Source: Clarkia xantiana subsp. parviflora (Eukaryota > Streptophyta > Magnoliopsida > Myrtales > Onagraceae). Taken from it: a DNA stretch of 64,000 nt. Positions within the stretch are counted from its first letter, which is position 1, and each line of letters opens with the position of its first letter. Below are positions 21,801 to 34,372 of the stretch, in pieces. Below the pieces are notes generated by a model. It had not been told where the DNA came from. It made no database searches and saw nothing but the letters and a program-made list of their open reading frames with translations. The stretch covers positions 1,922,001 through 1,986,000 of the forward strand of contig JAPTYO010000008.1 in assembly GCA_036873135.1 (NCBI GenBank), read 5' to 3'. The position numbers and the translations under genes are program-made.

Positions 21801-24413
21801 CAGTTCAACAGTGATCGCGACCTAGGGTTTGAGTTTCTCCAGAAGGCACATCTTTTACCTGACAAACTCGATCCAGACAGTGTTGCTTGCCTTTTCAGGT
21901 ACGCTCCTGGGTTAGATAAGAACATTATAGGGGATTATCTTGGCAGCCATGACCTGTTTTGCATTCAGACCCTTCATGCCTTTGCTGGTACATTTGATTT
22001 CCAAGACATGAGTCTCGACATTGCTTTGCGGCTTTTCTTGGAGACCTTCCGTCTTCCTGGTGAATCACAAAAGATTCAAAGAATCTTGGAGGCATTTTCT
22101 GAGAGGTACTTTGTCCAGTCACCCAATATTCTAGCAAACAAGGATGCTGCACTGCTTCTGTCTTACTCCCTCATAATGCTGAACACTGATCAGCACAATA
22201 CCCAAGTGAAGAAAAAGATGACCGAGGAGGAGTTCATCAGAAACAACAGGCACATCAATGGTGGCAGTGACCTGCCCAGGGAGTACCTCTCAGAGCTGTA
22301 CCATTCAATCTGTAAGAATGAAATCAGCTTCACTGGAAAAAGCGACTCATCTGCTGAAATGACCTCGAGCCACTGGATTGAACTCATTGAAAAATCAAAG
22401 AGAACCGACCCTTTCATTGTCTCTGACTCAAAGCCATATCTTGACCGAGATATGTTTTCCATGATGGCTGGCCCGACAATCGCTGCAATCACTGCAGTGT
22501 TTGATCTTGCGGAGGAGGACGATATTTACCAAAGATGCATCGACGGGTTCTTGGATATTGCAAAAGTTGCAGCAAGTTATCATCTGGAAAACGTTCTGGA
22601 TAACCTGGTGGTTTCTCTCTGCAGGTTCACAGTCCTCTTCAACCTCTCCTCCTTTGAAGAACCAGTGCTCGGTGAAGACATGAGAGCAAGAATGGCAATC
22701 GAGGCAATATTCAAAATTGCCAATCTGTATGGAGATTCTATCCGTGTCAGCTGGAGAAGCATCATTGATTGCATTTTGAAGTTGCACAAACTCGGTCTTC
22801 TTCCTGCTCACATGGCAAGTGACGCGGTCGAGTCAGACCCAAAATCGGAATCTCAAACCCTCACTTCTCAGGCAAAACCTCCAGTTGATACCCAGAAAAG
22901 ACCCTCCTCAGGATTGATCAGTAAGTTCAGTCAGCTCTTCTCCTTCGACATTGATGAGCCAACCTCCGACCCCACCGAACAAGAACTTGAGGCACACAAA
23001 CAAGCTCTCGAGATAATCGAAAGCTGCCATGTGGACACTATTTTTGCTGAAAGCAAGTTTCTCCAAGCTGAATCATTGCTGCAGCTAAGTCAATCTCTCA
23101 TCTGGGTTTCCGATCAATACCAGAAAGCGAACGGCTTTCCTGCTGAAGAAGACACCGGAACCTTCTGCCTCGAACTGCTCATCACCATTACGTTAAACAA
23201 CCGGGACCGCATCGGACTCCTCTGGCAGTGCGTCTATGAACATATTGCCAAGATCGTCCAGTCGATCTCAATACCATGTGCCTTGGTCGAAAAAGCAGTC
23301 TTTGGCCTCCTCCGAATATGCCAGCGCCTCCTTCCCTACAAAGAAACCCTCTCAGATGAACTGTTAAGATCACTGCAGCTCGTGCTGAAGCTTGATGCTC
23401 GGGTCGCCGATACTTACTGTGAGCAAATCACCCGAGAAATTGGCTGCCTCGTGAAATCAAGTGCAGCCCACATAAAGTCCCAGACGGGGTGGCGGGCCAT
23501 CGTGTCTCTCCTCTCCATCACGGCCAGACACCCGGAAGCTTCAGAACCAGGCTTTGATGCTCTCTTCTTCATCATGTCTGAAGGGGCCCACCTCCTCCCG
23601 GTGAACTATCTCCTATGCGTAGACGCATCAAGACAGTTTGCCGAATCTCGGGTTGGCGGATCAGAGCGGTCTCTTCTCGCACTCGACCTGATGTCGGGTT
23701 CCATCAACTGTTTATCGAACTGGGCTCACGAGGCCGAGAAGATGAATGAATCTGATGCTGCTAAGTTGGGGCAAGATATCGGTGAAATGTGGTTGCGGCT
23801 CGTGCAAGGAGTGAGACGTCTTTGTTCAGACCAGAGAGAAGATGTCAGAAACCACGCCGTTTTGTCTCTCCAGAACTGCTTGATCGGAGCAGACAAAATC
23901 CGGCTCTCTCATAGTACATGGACCCAGTGCTTCGAATCAGCCATCTTTGTCATGCTTGACGAGCTGGTGGAAATCGCCGAGAGCCGGTCCCAGAAGGATT
24001 ATAGAAACATGGAAGGGACCGTTATTGTTGGTCTGAAGCTGTTGTCGAGGGTGTTCTTGCAGATGCTTAATGAATTATCTGGGGGAGAGGGTTTCGATAA
24101 GGTATGGGTTGAGGTGTTGAATCAGATGGAGAAGTGCATGAAGGTGAAAGTGAAGGGGAGGAAGAGCGATAAGGTTTGGGAATTGGTGCCAGAGCTGCTA
24201 AAGAACATATTGCTTGTTATGCAAGCGAGGGGAGTTCTTGTCGGAGAAGGCAACTTTTGGGACACGACGTTGACGCATGTGAGCAAGATTGTTCCTTCTC
24301 TGCGATCGGAGCTGTTTAAAGAGCAAGAAATGGAGCAGAAGCAAAAGCAGCAGGAAGAAGGCAAAACTGGGGAAGGTTTAGCCTCTAATGAGATTAACCC
24401 TGTTCCTTCTTAG
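18886..24413 (+). CDS. GNL1: ARF guanine-nucleotide exchange factor, GNL1-type
   Basis: Two coding exons, 18886-19593 and 20880-24413, join in phase 0 to give 1413 residues, close to the 1440-1450 of Arabidopsis GNOM and GNL1. The product is a large ARF-GEF that activates ARF GTPases on Golgi or endosomal membranes. The N-terminal DCB domain has AVLAVMRRNVRW. The HUS-type region includes NSIAFDEDVP. The Sec7 domain starts near residue 537, with its glutamate finger in FRLPGESQKI (E631) and the loop IMLNTDQHN near 668-676. HDS regions follow, ending with LPYKETLSDELLRSLQLVLK and ARHPEASE. SEVGAVLAVMRR, APITGVALSS, GIPCMV and MSEGAHLLP resemble GNL1 more than GNOM. Residue 669 is Met, where Arabidopsis GNL1 has Leu. 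The intron carries an inverted-repeat element. Confidence 0.93.
20059..20794. mobile_element. Non-autonomous inverted-repeat element, family B copy 2
   Basis: It lies inside the single GNL1 coding intron. Imperfect long inverted repeats start TTTTCACATCACATGTTTGA on the left and are mirrored on the right, finishing at TTTTAACCC. It shares CGTTAGTTGGCCGTTAG, CACGTGAC and the GACCTAGCC/GGCTAGGTC centre with the copy at 12008-12696. There is no coding capacity and no unambiguous target duplication. Confidence 0.7.
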
Positions 24414-25487
24414 AAGTTTTTGGCTGGGTTCGGTTTTTTATTTTTAATAATTTTTGAAAATTATTATGGAGGTTATTTAATTTGATTGAAGGGTAATTGT
24501 TTTCTGAACCTAAATGTGGGGAAATCGTTTGATTGTACAGAAGCTGCTTATACATGGTTATATTGAAGAGGGTGTACTCAGTCAGTCAACACTGCATTGC
24601 ATAACCATCTTATTTGTGGTTTAATGATTGATTGAGAATGCTAACTCCCATACAAAGTTGTTCTATACTAGTTCGTGGTGTCCCGTTGACAGGAACACAA
24701 GATTGTTGGTGGTGTCCTGATGACAGAATAAATTTAAAATTGTCACTAGTTCAAATTTTTTGTTTACCAAAAATTTATTCTTGTTTTTATTTCATTTTTG
24801 TAATATTCTCAAACCATCATTGTCAATCGTTACTCTATGAATTATGAATAACTATATACTTAGTTCCATTTTATCGAACACATCCTCTCACCATAACACT
24901 ATGGTATTTTGGTTTTGTTACATTTGAGGACTTTTGTACAAAAATTTCGTTTCCCAGAAATATGAAATAAATTAAATGATTTGATCTTTAAATATACTAT
25001 TCTACTATTATTAGTTTGCTTAAGAAAATATTAAAAAAAACTTGAGATCCACCATTTTCTCTCACAATCTTTTCAATGTAAGGATCTTTATAAAAATAAG
25101 GTTATTATCAATGTTCCATCCTCATCTTCTTATATTCTGAATAATTCCTACATTTAGTTATATAGTAACTAAATTGAGAAACTGTTCAAAATACAAGGAT
25201 ATGAGGATCTTAAATGGTAACAAGACATTAATAAAGAACTTTACTTGGGAAAGATCTTTACATTGTAATAATCGGTTATAATTGTTGAAAATAGAAGGCG
25301 AAAATGTGAGTATAAAGTTTTAATATTTTTTTAAGCAGTATAATAATAATAATAATAATAATATAGTTAAAGATTAAATATTATTTTGTTTCATATTTCA
25401 CGGAAACGAAATGTTTGTACAACAGTCTCTAAATACAACAAAACTAATATACCATAATATAATGTGATAGTGAGATTATGTGAGTAT
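24414..25487. other. GNL1 3' flank, AT-rich
   Basis: This holds the GNL1 3' UTR and then AT-rich intergenic DNA with short A-tracts and an ATA repeat near 25345. A short imperfect direct repeat (GTGGTGTCCxGxTGACAG) occurs at about 24675 and 24710. No gene is seen. Confidence 0.5.
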
Positions 25488-25813
25488 TGTCGAATAATGT
25501 TGGTCTTATTCAATCTTGTATCTCAGATCAGATTAGTTGGCTTGTTGGTTTGGGCTCTTTGTGTGGGCTGGTTCGTTGGTGAGCATTTGGTGTTGGTGGG
25601 CTAAGGCCCAGCTCGGAGTGGCCCGTGATTTATGTGGGAACTGTATTGAGAGAATTAATTTTCTGAAGGTCTGTTGAGCAATTCTCAGGGTTTCCACCCT
25701 TATTTATTGGTGAGAGTTATAGTGTTAAACTTAGCTCGGTGAGCCGCAAACAATTCTCCCCTCTCTTCCCACATTTTCTAGGGTTTGCTCATTCTAGGGT
25801 TCAAGATTTCACA
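25488..25813 (+). repeat. Copia 5' LTR
   Basis: It starts TGTCGAATAATG, ends GATTTCACA and is 326 bp long. It is identical in length to the 3' LTR and about 98.8% identical by manual comparison (four substitutions seen). Confidence 0.95.
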
Positions 25814-25825
25814 TGGTATCAGAGC
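25814..25825 (+). promoter_or_regulatory. Primer-binding site for tRNA-iMet
   Basis: TGGTATCAGAGC directly follows the 5' LTR. This is the standard plant retrotransposon minus-strand primer site pairing with the 3' end of initiator tRNA-Met. Confidence 0.9.
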
Positions 25826-26062
25826 AGCAAGTCCATCTTGTTGTTCGATCCTTGGATTAGTTCGTGCTTCTTGGCTGCGCAGATTGCTGTTCTCTTCGTT
25901 TTACGGCGATTCCTCTCTGTTCGCCGTTTCGTCTTCTCGCCTTTTCCGATCTGGTGATTTCGCGCTGCTTCAAGCTTCCTTTGCGATTCGTTGCTGCGAA
26001 TCTGTTGCTGGCTTCTCCTCTCGCCTGAGGAGTCTTTTCATCTTCTTCGAGCCTCCTTTATC

Positions 26063-29000
26063 ATGTCAGAGTTTGGGGATCAACAGGATGGCGATGGTAC
26101 AATCGGAGACCTCGCAACCGTTGTCAACCTCGATTTCTCTAAGGAGATTCATGCGTTTCATCCTCTCCACCTCCATAGTTCCGATAATCCAGGTCAGAGC
26201 TTAATTTCATTGAAGCTTTCCGGGCCAGACAACTATAGGAAATGGAGTAGGGGTATGCAGATCATTCTTTTGGGAAAGAACAAGTTAGGCTTCGTGACTG
26301 GTTCTTGCAAGAAGGATTCTTATGATGATAAATTCCACTTACTGTGGGAACGTTGTGACGCGGTGGTTCGAGGCTGGATTATTAGCTCTGTGACAGATGA
26401 TATAGCTGATGGTATCCTTTATTTTGAAACTGCTTTTGCTGTCTGGAAGGAACTCCATGATATGTTCAACAAGATTAACGGCTCAAGGATCTATCAACTT
26501 CACCGTGAGATAGCACTTATTCGACAGGGAGTGGACTCCATATCCACTTTCTACACCAGGATCAAAAACCTATGGGGGGAGTATGACTCAGCCTGCTCAC
26601 TCCCTCACATTGACGGTGATATTTTCAAAAAACATCTTGAACACAAGGAGCAAGAAAGGCTGTTTCAATTTCTTATGGGATTGAACGATAATTTTTCCAA
26701 TGTCCGTAGCAATCTGCTCCTGTGGACACCATTGCCTTCCCTGAACCAAGCTTACAGCATGCTTTTACAAGAGGAAAACCAGAGAGATGTCACCTCCTCT
26801 GTGTCAGGAAATGATGTGGTGTCCTTTTCTGTCAAGGCACCAACTCAGAACGTTGGCAAACCAAGAAGGCCCCCCAATTCTAACCTCGAGTGTGACTTTT
26901 GTAAGAAAAAAGGTCACACATCTGACCGTTGCTATGCGAAAGGGTGCGATTTCTGTCAAAAAAAGGGCCATACTCGTGATATTTGCTTCAAATATAAGGA
27001 GATGATCAATAACAAAGGCATGGTTGGGAAGGCCAATTCTGCATCTTCTGCTATCATAGATGCTCATGTGACTGATGCCCAAGAAGTTGCAAACTCACAG
27101 GGGAACATTACTTTGTCAAATGAACAATTTGATAAACTTCTCCAGAGGGCTGGAGGCAATGAAGGCACAACTAATATCATCACTGCAACCACCTCTGGGG
27201 AAGGTGGCATTCACTCTGCTGGTATGATCAATTCCCCTTCTATCAAAACTGATATTTCAAATTCTTGGGTATTAGACACTGGTGCAAGTTGTCATATTAC
27301 GAATTGTCGTTCTTGGTTGACCAATTTCAAATATGTTTCTAATATGAAAGTTCAATTGCCAAATGGAAATTTTTCTCTTGCTGTTGGTTTAGGAGATTTT
27401 GAAATTGCAAAAGGAAAAACTCTGAGAAATGTACTTTATTTACCTGATTTCAAGTACAATCTCATCTCTATTTCTCAGCTTACTCATGATCTAAATTCAG
27501 CTGCAATTTTTTGTCCCAAAAATGCTTTTATGCAGGACCTCTCAAATGGGAGGGCCTGGGCAAATGGTGAAGCTCATTCAGGAATTTATGTTCTCAATTC
27601 CAATAGTACAGATAATTCTTCGGTTGCGTTAAACATTGTGAATAAGGGTGATTTTGATTTGTGGCATAAGAGGCTAGGCCATCCTTCAATAAATGTTCTT
27701 AAGATGTTCCAGGCATCAAACAGATTACCTAATAAAATTTCTGGATTTAATGATTGTTTTGTATGTCCCTTGGCTAAGCTTGCTAGAATTCCTTTTGGCA
27801 TTTCCAATTCCAGAGCAGAAAACTCATTTGATCTAGTTCACAGTGATGTGTGGGGTCCTTATAGGACACCCACATATGACAACAAAAGATTTTTCTTGAC
27901 TCTCGTCGATGATTTTTCTAGATTAACTTGGGTTTTCTTGCTTCAATACAAACATGATGTTTTTGAGATTTTAAAGAACTTTGTTGAGATGGTGAAAACA
28001 CAGTTTGGAAAAACTGTTAAAGTTTTTAGGACAGACAATGGTGGTGAATTTTCATTTGGACAAGTTTTTAAAACTTAGAGGGATACTCCACCAAAGTTCT
28101 TGTTCATACACCCCTCAACAAAATGGCCGTGTTGAAAGAAAACATCGTCACTTGTTAGAAATTGCCAGGGCATTGAAAATCCAGGGTTTTATTCCAAACA
28201 GATTTTGGGGACATTGCATTCTTGCTGCTTGCTATCTCATCAATCATATGCCTAGCCACATTTTAAATCAAAAATCCCCTTTGGAATTATTTTATTGGAA
28301 AAAAACCTGAGATAAAACATTTAAGGGTGTTTGGGTGTTTGACTTTTGCAAAGAAACTGGTTTCCTTGGACAAATTTGCCCCTCGTGCCACTGCTGCTGC
28401 CTTTATGGGTTACTCTGAAACAAAAAAGGGATATTTACTGTTTGATTTGGAAAATAAAATTTTTTTTGTCAGTAGAGATGTAAAGTTTTTTGAGCACATT
28501 TTCCCTTTTAAAGATGGCAATTCTGTCCCTGTACCTTTCTTTTGTGATGACATCAACCCAACATCTGATTTCAATGATGGTTTTATGGCTGATCATAATG
28601 ATAATGAAAACAATGATCTGAATCAAAATGATGATCAGTCCCAGTCCCTCACTCAGATAGATGATGAACAAACCATTGAGGTTAGTTCTGATATAGATTC
28701 TTGTCCCAATATAGCAAATGATGATGTTGCTACATCTGATGCACCTCCACAACAAACTTGGAAATCTGGCAGGACCAGAAGAGCTCCCACTTATTTGGAG
28801 GATTATATTCTATCTTCTGCATCCACTCCTTATCCTATTTCGAATTACATTGGTTATGATGGTATATCTCCTGAGTATAAATGTTATTTATCTAACATTT
28901 CAAAGCTGGTTGAACCTAACTCTTTTGAGGAGGCTGTGTTAGATATTGGTTGGGTGGATGCAATGCAGGCAGAAATTAAGGCTTTGGAAGATAATGGTAC

Positions 29001-30509
29001 ATGGGAATTGGTGCAACTCCCAGCAGGGAAGAAACCCATTGGGTCAAAATGGGTATTCAAACTGAAATACCATTCAGATGGCACACTTGAAAGATACAAA
29101 GCTCGTCTGGTTGCAAAAGGGTACAAACAAAAACAAGGTATTGACTATTTCGAAACCTTTTCTCCTGTCGTCAAAATAAAGACTGTTAGAACCATACTTT
29201 CCTTAGCCTCTGTAAACAATTGGCCTCTTTTCCAAATGGATGTGTTTAATGCTTTCTTGCAGGGTGACTTAAGTGAGGAAGTCTATATGACTTTACCTCA
29301 AGGTTTTCGTAATCAGGGGGAGATAGATAATAATACTGTGTGTCGATTACGAAAATCTCTTTACGGTCTCAAACAAGCATCTAGACAATGGAACTTAAAA
29401 TTAACAGAGGCTCTATTAAAATCAGGTTACTCACAGTCTTTGTTTGACTACTCATTGTTTTCAAAAAGGGAAGGGGATGAGACAGTTATTTTGCTGGTTT
29501 ATGTGGATGATTTGTTAGTCACTGGAAACAGTGATAGGTTGATATCTGATTTGAAGTCAGTCCTGTTATCCAATTTCAAAATGAAGGATCTTGGGGAATT
29601 ACAGTACTTTCTTGGGATTGAAGTTGCTAGATCCGATAAGGGTATAGTGCTCTCTCAGAGAAAGTATGCTTTAGATCTTATTTCTGAGGCTGTTTGGCTG
29701 GAAGCAAACCAGCTGAAACACCTATGGAGGTAAATCTGAAGTTAACTTCAAAGAAATATGATGATGTGGTTGATAAACACCAATCTGATTCTTTACTGAA
29801 AAATGAGTCCAGTTTCAGGCGTCTGATTGGTAAACTGCTTTACTTAACATTAACAAGGCCTGATATTGCCTTTGCTGTGCAGCATTTAAGTCAATTCCTT
29901 AATCAGCCAAAACATTCCCATTGGGAAGCTGCTATGAGGTTGGTAAAGTATCTAAAGGGATGTCCAGGTAAAGGCATTCTCTTAAGCTCTTCTAGCAAAA
30001 TAGAACTGGTAGGTTTTGCTGATTCAGATTGGGGTAATTGCTTAGAAACTCGTAGATCTTTGACTGGTTACTGCGTGAAATTAGGTGATTCTCTTATTTC
30101 TTGGAAAGTAAAAAAACATGATGTTGTTTCTACTTCCTCTGCTGAAGCTGAATATAGGGCTATTAGACATGTTGTTAGTGAGATTGTGTGGCTACGTGGC
30201 TTACTGTTAGAACTTGGTTTTGGTCAAGATAAACCTTCTATTATTTTTTGTGATAATAAAGCCGCGATTCAAATTGCTAATAACCCTATATTTCATGAGA
30301 GGACCAAACATATTGGCATCGATTGTCATTTTTCGAGGCAGAAATTACTGGATGGAACTGTTAAGTTTCTGCATATTAGAACAAATGATCAAGTGGCTGA
30401 TTTATTTACCAAGGCGTTGCCTAAGAAACAACATCATTACCTTGAAGGGAAACTTGGCATGAAAGACATTTTTAATGTGACTGATTTGAGTATTCATGAT
30501 ACAGGTTAA
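26063..30509 (+). pseudogene. Copia gag-pol, frame-broken
   Basis: The likely start is ATG 26063. Gag carries two CCHC zinc knuckles near 26892 and 26946 (CDFCKKKGHTSDRC and CDFCQKKGHTRDIC). The protease motif is LDTGAS near 27275. A pre-integrase LWHKRLGHPS lies near 27660. Integrase follows with HSDVWGP and RTDNGGEF, and PQQNGRVERKH near 28110. Reverse transcriptase has QMDVFNAFLQGDL and the catalytic YVDD near 29500. RNase H has ADSDWG and SSAEAEYRA, and the product ends at 30509. The reading frame changes near 28,070 (T/A-rich run with a stop at 28076-28078), near 28,305 (A-run) and near 29,690. As it stands no single polyprotein can be made, so the copy is not autonomous unless the breaks are sequencing errors. 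Confidence 0.93.
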
Positions 30510-30577
30510 AGATAAACTCTTATTCAATTTTCTGCAAAGAGCTGTGGATTGTTGGAAGTATGATTAGATACAAGAAT

Positions 30578-30586
30578 GAGGGGGAG
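30578..30586 (+). promoter_or_regulatory. Copia polypurine tract
   Basis: GAGGGGGAG lies immediately left of the 3' LTR and is the plus-strand primer site expected for LTR retrotransposons. Confidence 0.8.
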
Positions 30587-30912
30587 TGTCGAATAATGTT
30601 GGTCTTATTCAATCTTGTATCTAAGATCAGATTAGTTGGCTTGTTGGTTTGGGCTCTTTGTGTGGGCTGGTTCGTTGGTGAGCATTTGGTGTTGGTGGGC
30701 TAAGGCCCAGCTCGGAGTGGCCCGTGATTTATGTGGGGACTGTATTGAGAGAATTAATTTTCTGAAGGTCTGTTGAGCAATTCTCAGGGTTTCCACCCTT
30801 ATTTATTGGTGAGAGTTATGGTGTTAAACTTAGCTCGGTGAGCCGCAAACAATTATCCCCTCTCTTCCCACATTTTCTAGGGTTTGCTCATTCTAGGGTT
30901 CAAGATTTCACA
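30587..30912 (+). repeat. Copia 3' LTR
   Basis: It starts TGTCGAATAATG, ends GATTTCACA and is 326 bp long. Four differences from the 5' LTR were seen (near 30623, 30738, 30820 and 30854). It lies only 65 bp beyond the stop codon of the neighbouring minus-strand methyltransferase gene, so it may supply or overlap that gene's 3' UTR. Confidence 0.95.
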
Positions 30913-30977
30913 AGTATGTAGTTATTTAGAAGGTAACAATTGATGTGATGATAATTTTACTTAGTCGTGGTAGTACT

Positions 30978-33351
30978 CTAATTCATAAAATTTAGCAGCT
31001 CCTTGAATTTCCCCTCTATTTGCTGCAACACTCTCTTTTCCCCTACTCTTACTCTTACCGCCATTTCAAATCTCGGGTCCAGTTGGTTTCCTCCTAGTAA
31101 CTTATCGTCCTGCAAGTATGTTAAATTTTTTCCAAACAATGTCAAAATTTAAGGAAATCGAACCAAATTGAGAAGATTTGGAGATGCTAAGTAATGTATA
31201 CCTCTTCAATAGTGGTTGCATATCCAGAAAGAGCAGATTTACATGCATCTATGACCATATTGCACACAATCTCCTCATTGGCTCGGCTTACTTGTAACGC
31301 AAGTATCTCCCATATAGAGTCCCTAAAGTTCGGTTCCAGCAAGAAAGCATCAGTGTCTTTAAGTGCAACAAGGCGCAGATACGGAAGCATGAAAGGTGGA
31401 AGATCACAGTCCATAAAGACATCAAAATCTGCAGTCTCTTTAAGCTCCTTTGCTTTGGCGATTTGTAGCTTGTTCATCAAGTAAGGGTCCGACTCGGATA
31501 TATTGAATGTAAAAATATATGCATCACGAGCAGAGGTTGGCTCTACAAAACCATAATGTAGAGCCATATTTGCATTGCTCTTCTTCAACCCGTACTGGAT
31601 GTAAGCCTGTAGAAGGGTTCATTGAGTTATTATAAAACAAATTTTTACCAATGTTTTTAAATCAGTTTACCAAGATCCTCATCTATTCTTCTTCTGTTCA
31701 AATATATTTCTTTTCCTCTTTTTGGGTTAAGCTCTGACTCACCTTGAAGCGCGATTAAAGAATGAACTGAGTTTTAACCAAATTACATACCCGGACTGAC
31801 TTAGCTAAACTCAATTGACAAGACAGTTTTTAAAAGATAGTATCTAATTTTACACAAGATTGAGTAAACATGAACATGAAATGCAAATAAGATTTGACCC
31901 CCAATTCTAAGATGTAGTGCAAATAGTGGAAGAACTCAGTCACTCACTTACCTGCTCACCCTCCTTGAGAGGGATATTGGACTTCAAACAGAACAAAAGA
32001 TCCCAAGAGAAAAGACCTGCAGGTCCATTCTTTTCCTCTGCATTATCTTCTCTTCGTACGAGGGAGCTGTGGTTTATCTGATGCACACAAATTAATGCCA
32101 TCACAAGTAACCCGAAATACCACAAAAGCTGAACATCGTTCCATAACAATGAAGTGATAAATAAATATACAGCTGGGGCATTACAAAATCTACAAGGGGA
32201 ATCATAGCAAATCGACCGGTGAGGCGGGAGAATGCTCTCGACCTTATCATCCCCAATGCCCAGTAAAAGCCATCCAGAGTTATAGTCGACGGGAACAGTA
32301 CTTTGTTCGGGATTATAATTTCTTGCTCAACTCTTAGAAATTGACTCTTTACTTGCTCTTTCATGTCCACTGTCATGGTAAGTAATTGGGTCCCTGTAGC
32401 AATCATCATTAGATAGAGCTGAGGTGTAAGTTCATCACCAAACCAATTATAGTGCTACTTCATTCATTTGCCTCTTAATTCAGCAAACTAGCTATTTACT
32501 TTGTTCCTAGAATTAAAACTCAATATTGAGATTCAATCTATCAATGTGCAGTTCAACTGTTCAATAGATATAAGTTATAACAGAATCAGGAATCAAAATC
32601 GCTGTGTATATATCTACTCTTTTAAGATTTCAGTATATGATCGAATCATTCAACATGAAAAGGAAAGATGACTTTTTTGGTACAAAGAACTGACCTTTGA
32701 GCTCAGCAAGCTCCTCTTCTGACCTGCATTGGACCACGAAAGATAATCCCTCAAATCTCAATCCAAACGCAGGAAGGAGAAAGAAACCCTAAACCATAAT
32801 CAAACCCACCAATATATGGTAGAATTGGTTGTCTCCGGTAGAATGTCAGTATAAAATCTCCACCACGAATTGGGTCTCAATTTCTCTCTTATCAAGAACA
32901 GAGCTATTTGGACCCACGGCTCCAATTCCGTACAGAGGTACCCGATCTCCGACGCGGCCACGGTGTCGGGGTTGATCCAGAGTCGTCGAGGAATCTTCAG
33001 GATAACCTCGCCCTCAGCAATGTCTCTCCGAGCAACGAGACCGAGGCCTTCGCGCACATATGCGGGCCGGAGAGGGCAGGTGGAGGATATGACGCCTTCG
33101 TCAACCATCCATCTCCAGAATGTACGTACGGCGGGCGGGAGCGGCGGGTCGGAGTCGTCTAGGTAACCCAAGGAGGAAGAGGAGGCAGAATCGCTAGCTG
33201 TGGCCGCGCGGAGAGGTTTGTAGGTGTGGAAAGGGGGCAGTGGCGGTCTGAGCCTGCTAGGGAGGGAAAGAGAGAAGGTATCAGAGTGCTTGAAGGGATC
33301 GGAGTGATGAAGAAATGGCGAAGAGCACGGGACTGCATGAAGAAGAGACAT
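30978..33351 (-). CDS. RBCMT: Rubisco LSMT-type SET methyltransferase, C-truncated copy
   Basis: Six exons join in frame on the minus strand: 33351-32810, 32723-32695, 32393-32185, 32077-31952, 31606-31202 and 31109-30978, for 480 residues. The family comprises chloroplast protein-lysine N-methyltransferases that act on the Rubisco large subunit and/or fructose-bisphosphate aldolase. A Ser-rich transit peptide is followed by the split SET domain (EGLGLVARRDI, RAFSRL, PLVDFINHSS, YGFVEP) and the C-terminal lobe (LPPFMLPYLRL, SRANEEIVC). Against the tandem copy at 36664-39293 every intron sits at the same place. After GKFKE the frame is shifted by a small deletion and ends LLNFMN, about 45 residues early. 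The SET core and NHS motif are intact, so activity is possible. The copia 3' LTR lies 65 bp past the stop. Confidence 0.88.
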
Positions 33352-34372
33352 GGCTATGGACTTCCTCAGTCCACTACTCTCCAAGATATAAGGGTAATTG
33401 GATAATAAGTATTTTAAATTAGTGGCTGACCCATGCAAATAGACAATTAGTTTAGCTTATATGCTTTAATAAGGGAGGCAGATATTCTACCTCAATCTCC
33501 ATATCATATATCTTTGTCTCACTGAACAAATTTTGACATGTAATTAATTTTGTAGTTTTTTTTATAAATTTTATTAGGATTAGTGAACCCATAAAAATAT
33601 TAAATCTAAAAGTACTTGTCAAAATTTTAACAATGAGACACAATCTAAAACACGAATAGTGGAACAGATGATATGAATTATTTAATAATTTATTATGCTT
33701 CATTAGGAATCATCTGTAAAAAAACATATAAAAAATTTGATAAATTTTATAGTAATTGACTTTAATAAATCAACTAGTTTACTTAGCATTTTTTTAGTAT
33801 CACTCATACTTTTCCACAACATTTTTGTATTTGTATGTATATATATGTTAATAAAACCCGACCAAATTGGAATTTTTTTTAAGATGCCCCAAAATTAAAT
33901 CCAATTTGAAATATGCTCCTACTACGAAATTTTGGTTTATAAAATTGTTCTTTGCCGACAATAATATTTCCGACAAGGGTGGTAGAATTGGGAGCAGATA
34001 TCTACCTTTCTTATTTTTTATTTTTTATTTTTTATTTTATATCTTATCTAAATGGTTTATGTTGTTTAAATTTTTTTTAGTATATGTTGAGTTGGGTGAA
34101 CCGTTTTAGCAGATTAACCATATATGAAAAAACTGTTTAATAGTTAATCCGATAACACTGTTCACACAACAGAAATAAAGGTTTAAATTTTATGTTTTAT
34201 ATATATTTTTTTTAAAATAAAAAATCTATTGTGTTTGTGAACGGTTTAGTGAGTTAACAATATGTATAACTGTTAAATAGTTGAATTGTGGTAAAACTAA
34301 ATTAAATGGGATATCAATCACACAAATTAAAGTGATTTTATAGAGGAAAGTTGTCCGTCCTCTTACTGTATT
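33352..34372. other. AT-rich intergenic DNA
   Basis: This contains the promoter side of the truncated methyltransferase copy (minus strand), then AT-rich sequence with long T-tracts near 34010-34080. No gene or clear repeat boundary is seen. Confidence 0.4.

Larger units (their letters stand above)
25488..30912 (+). mobile_element. Full-length Ty1/copia LTR retrotransposon
   Basis: A 5425-bp element bounded by two 326-bp LTRs (TG...CA) and a perfect 5-bp target duplication AGTAT at 25483-25487 and 30913-30917. A primer-binding site complementary to initiator tRNA-Met (TGGTATCAGAGC) follows the 5' LTR at 25814. A polypurine tract GAGGGGGAG precedes the 3' LTR. Internal order is gag, protease, integrase, reverse transcriptase, RNase H, which is the copia order. 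The two LTRs differ at about four positions by eye, so insertion was recent. The coding region is broken (see the internal pseudogene entry). Confidence 0.97.
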
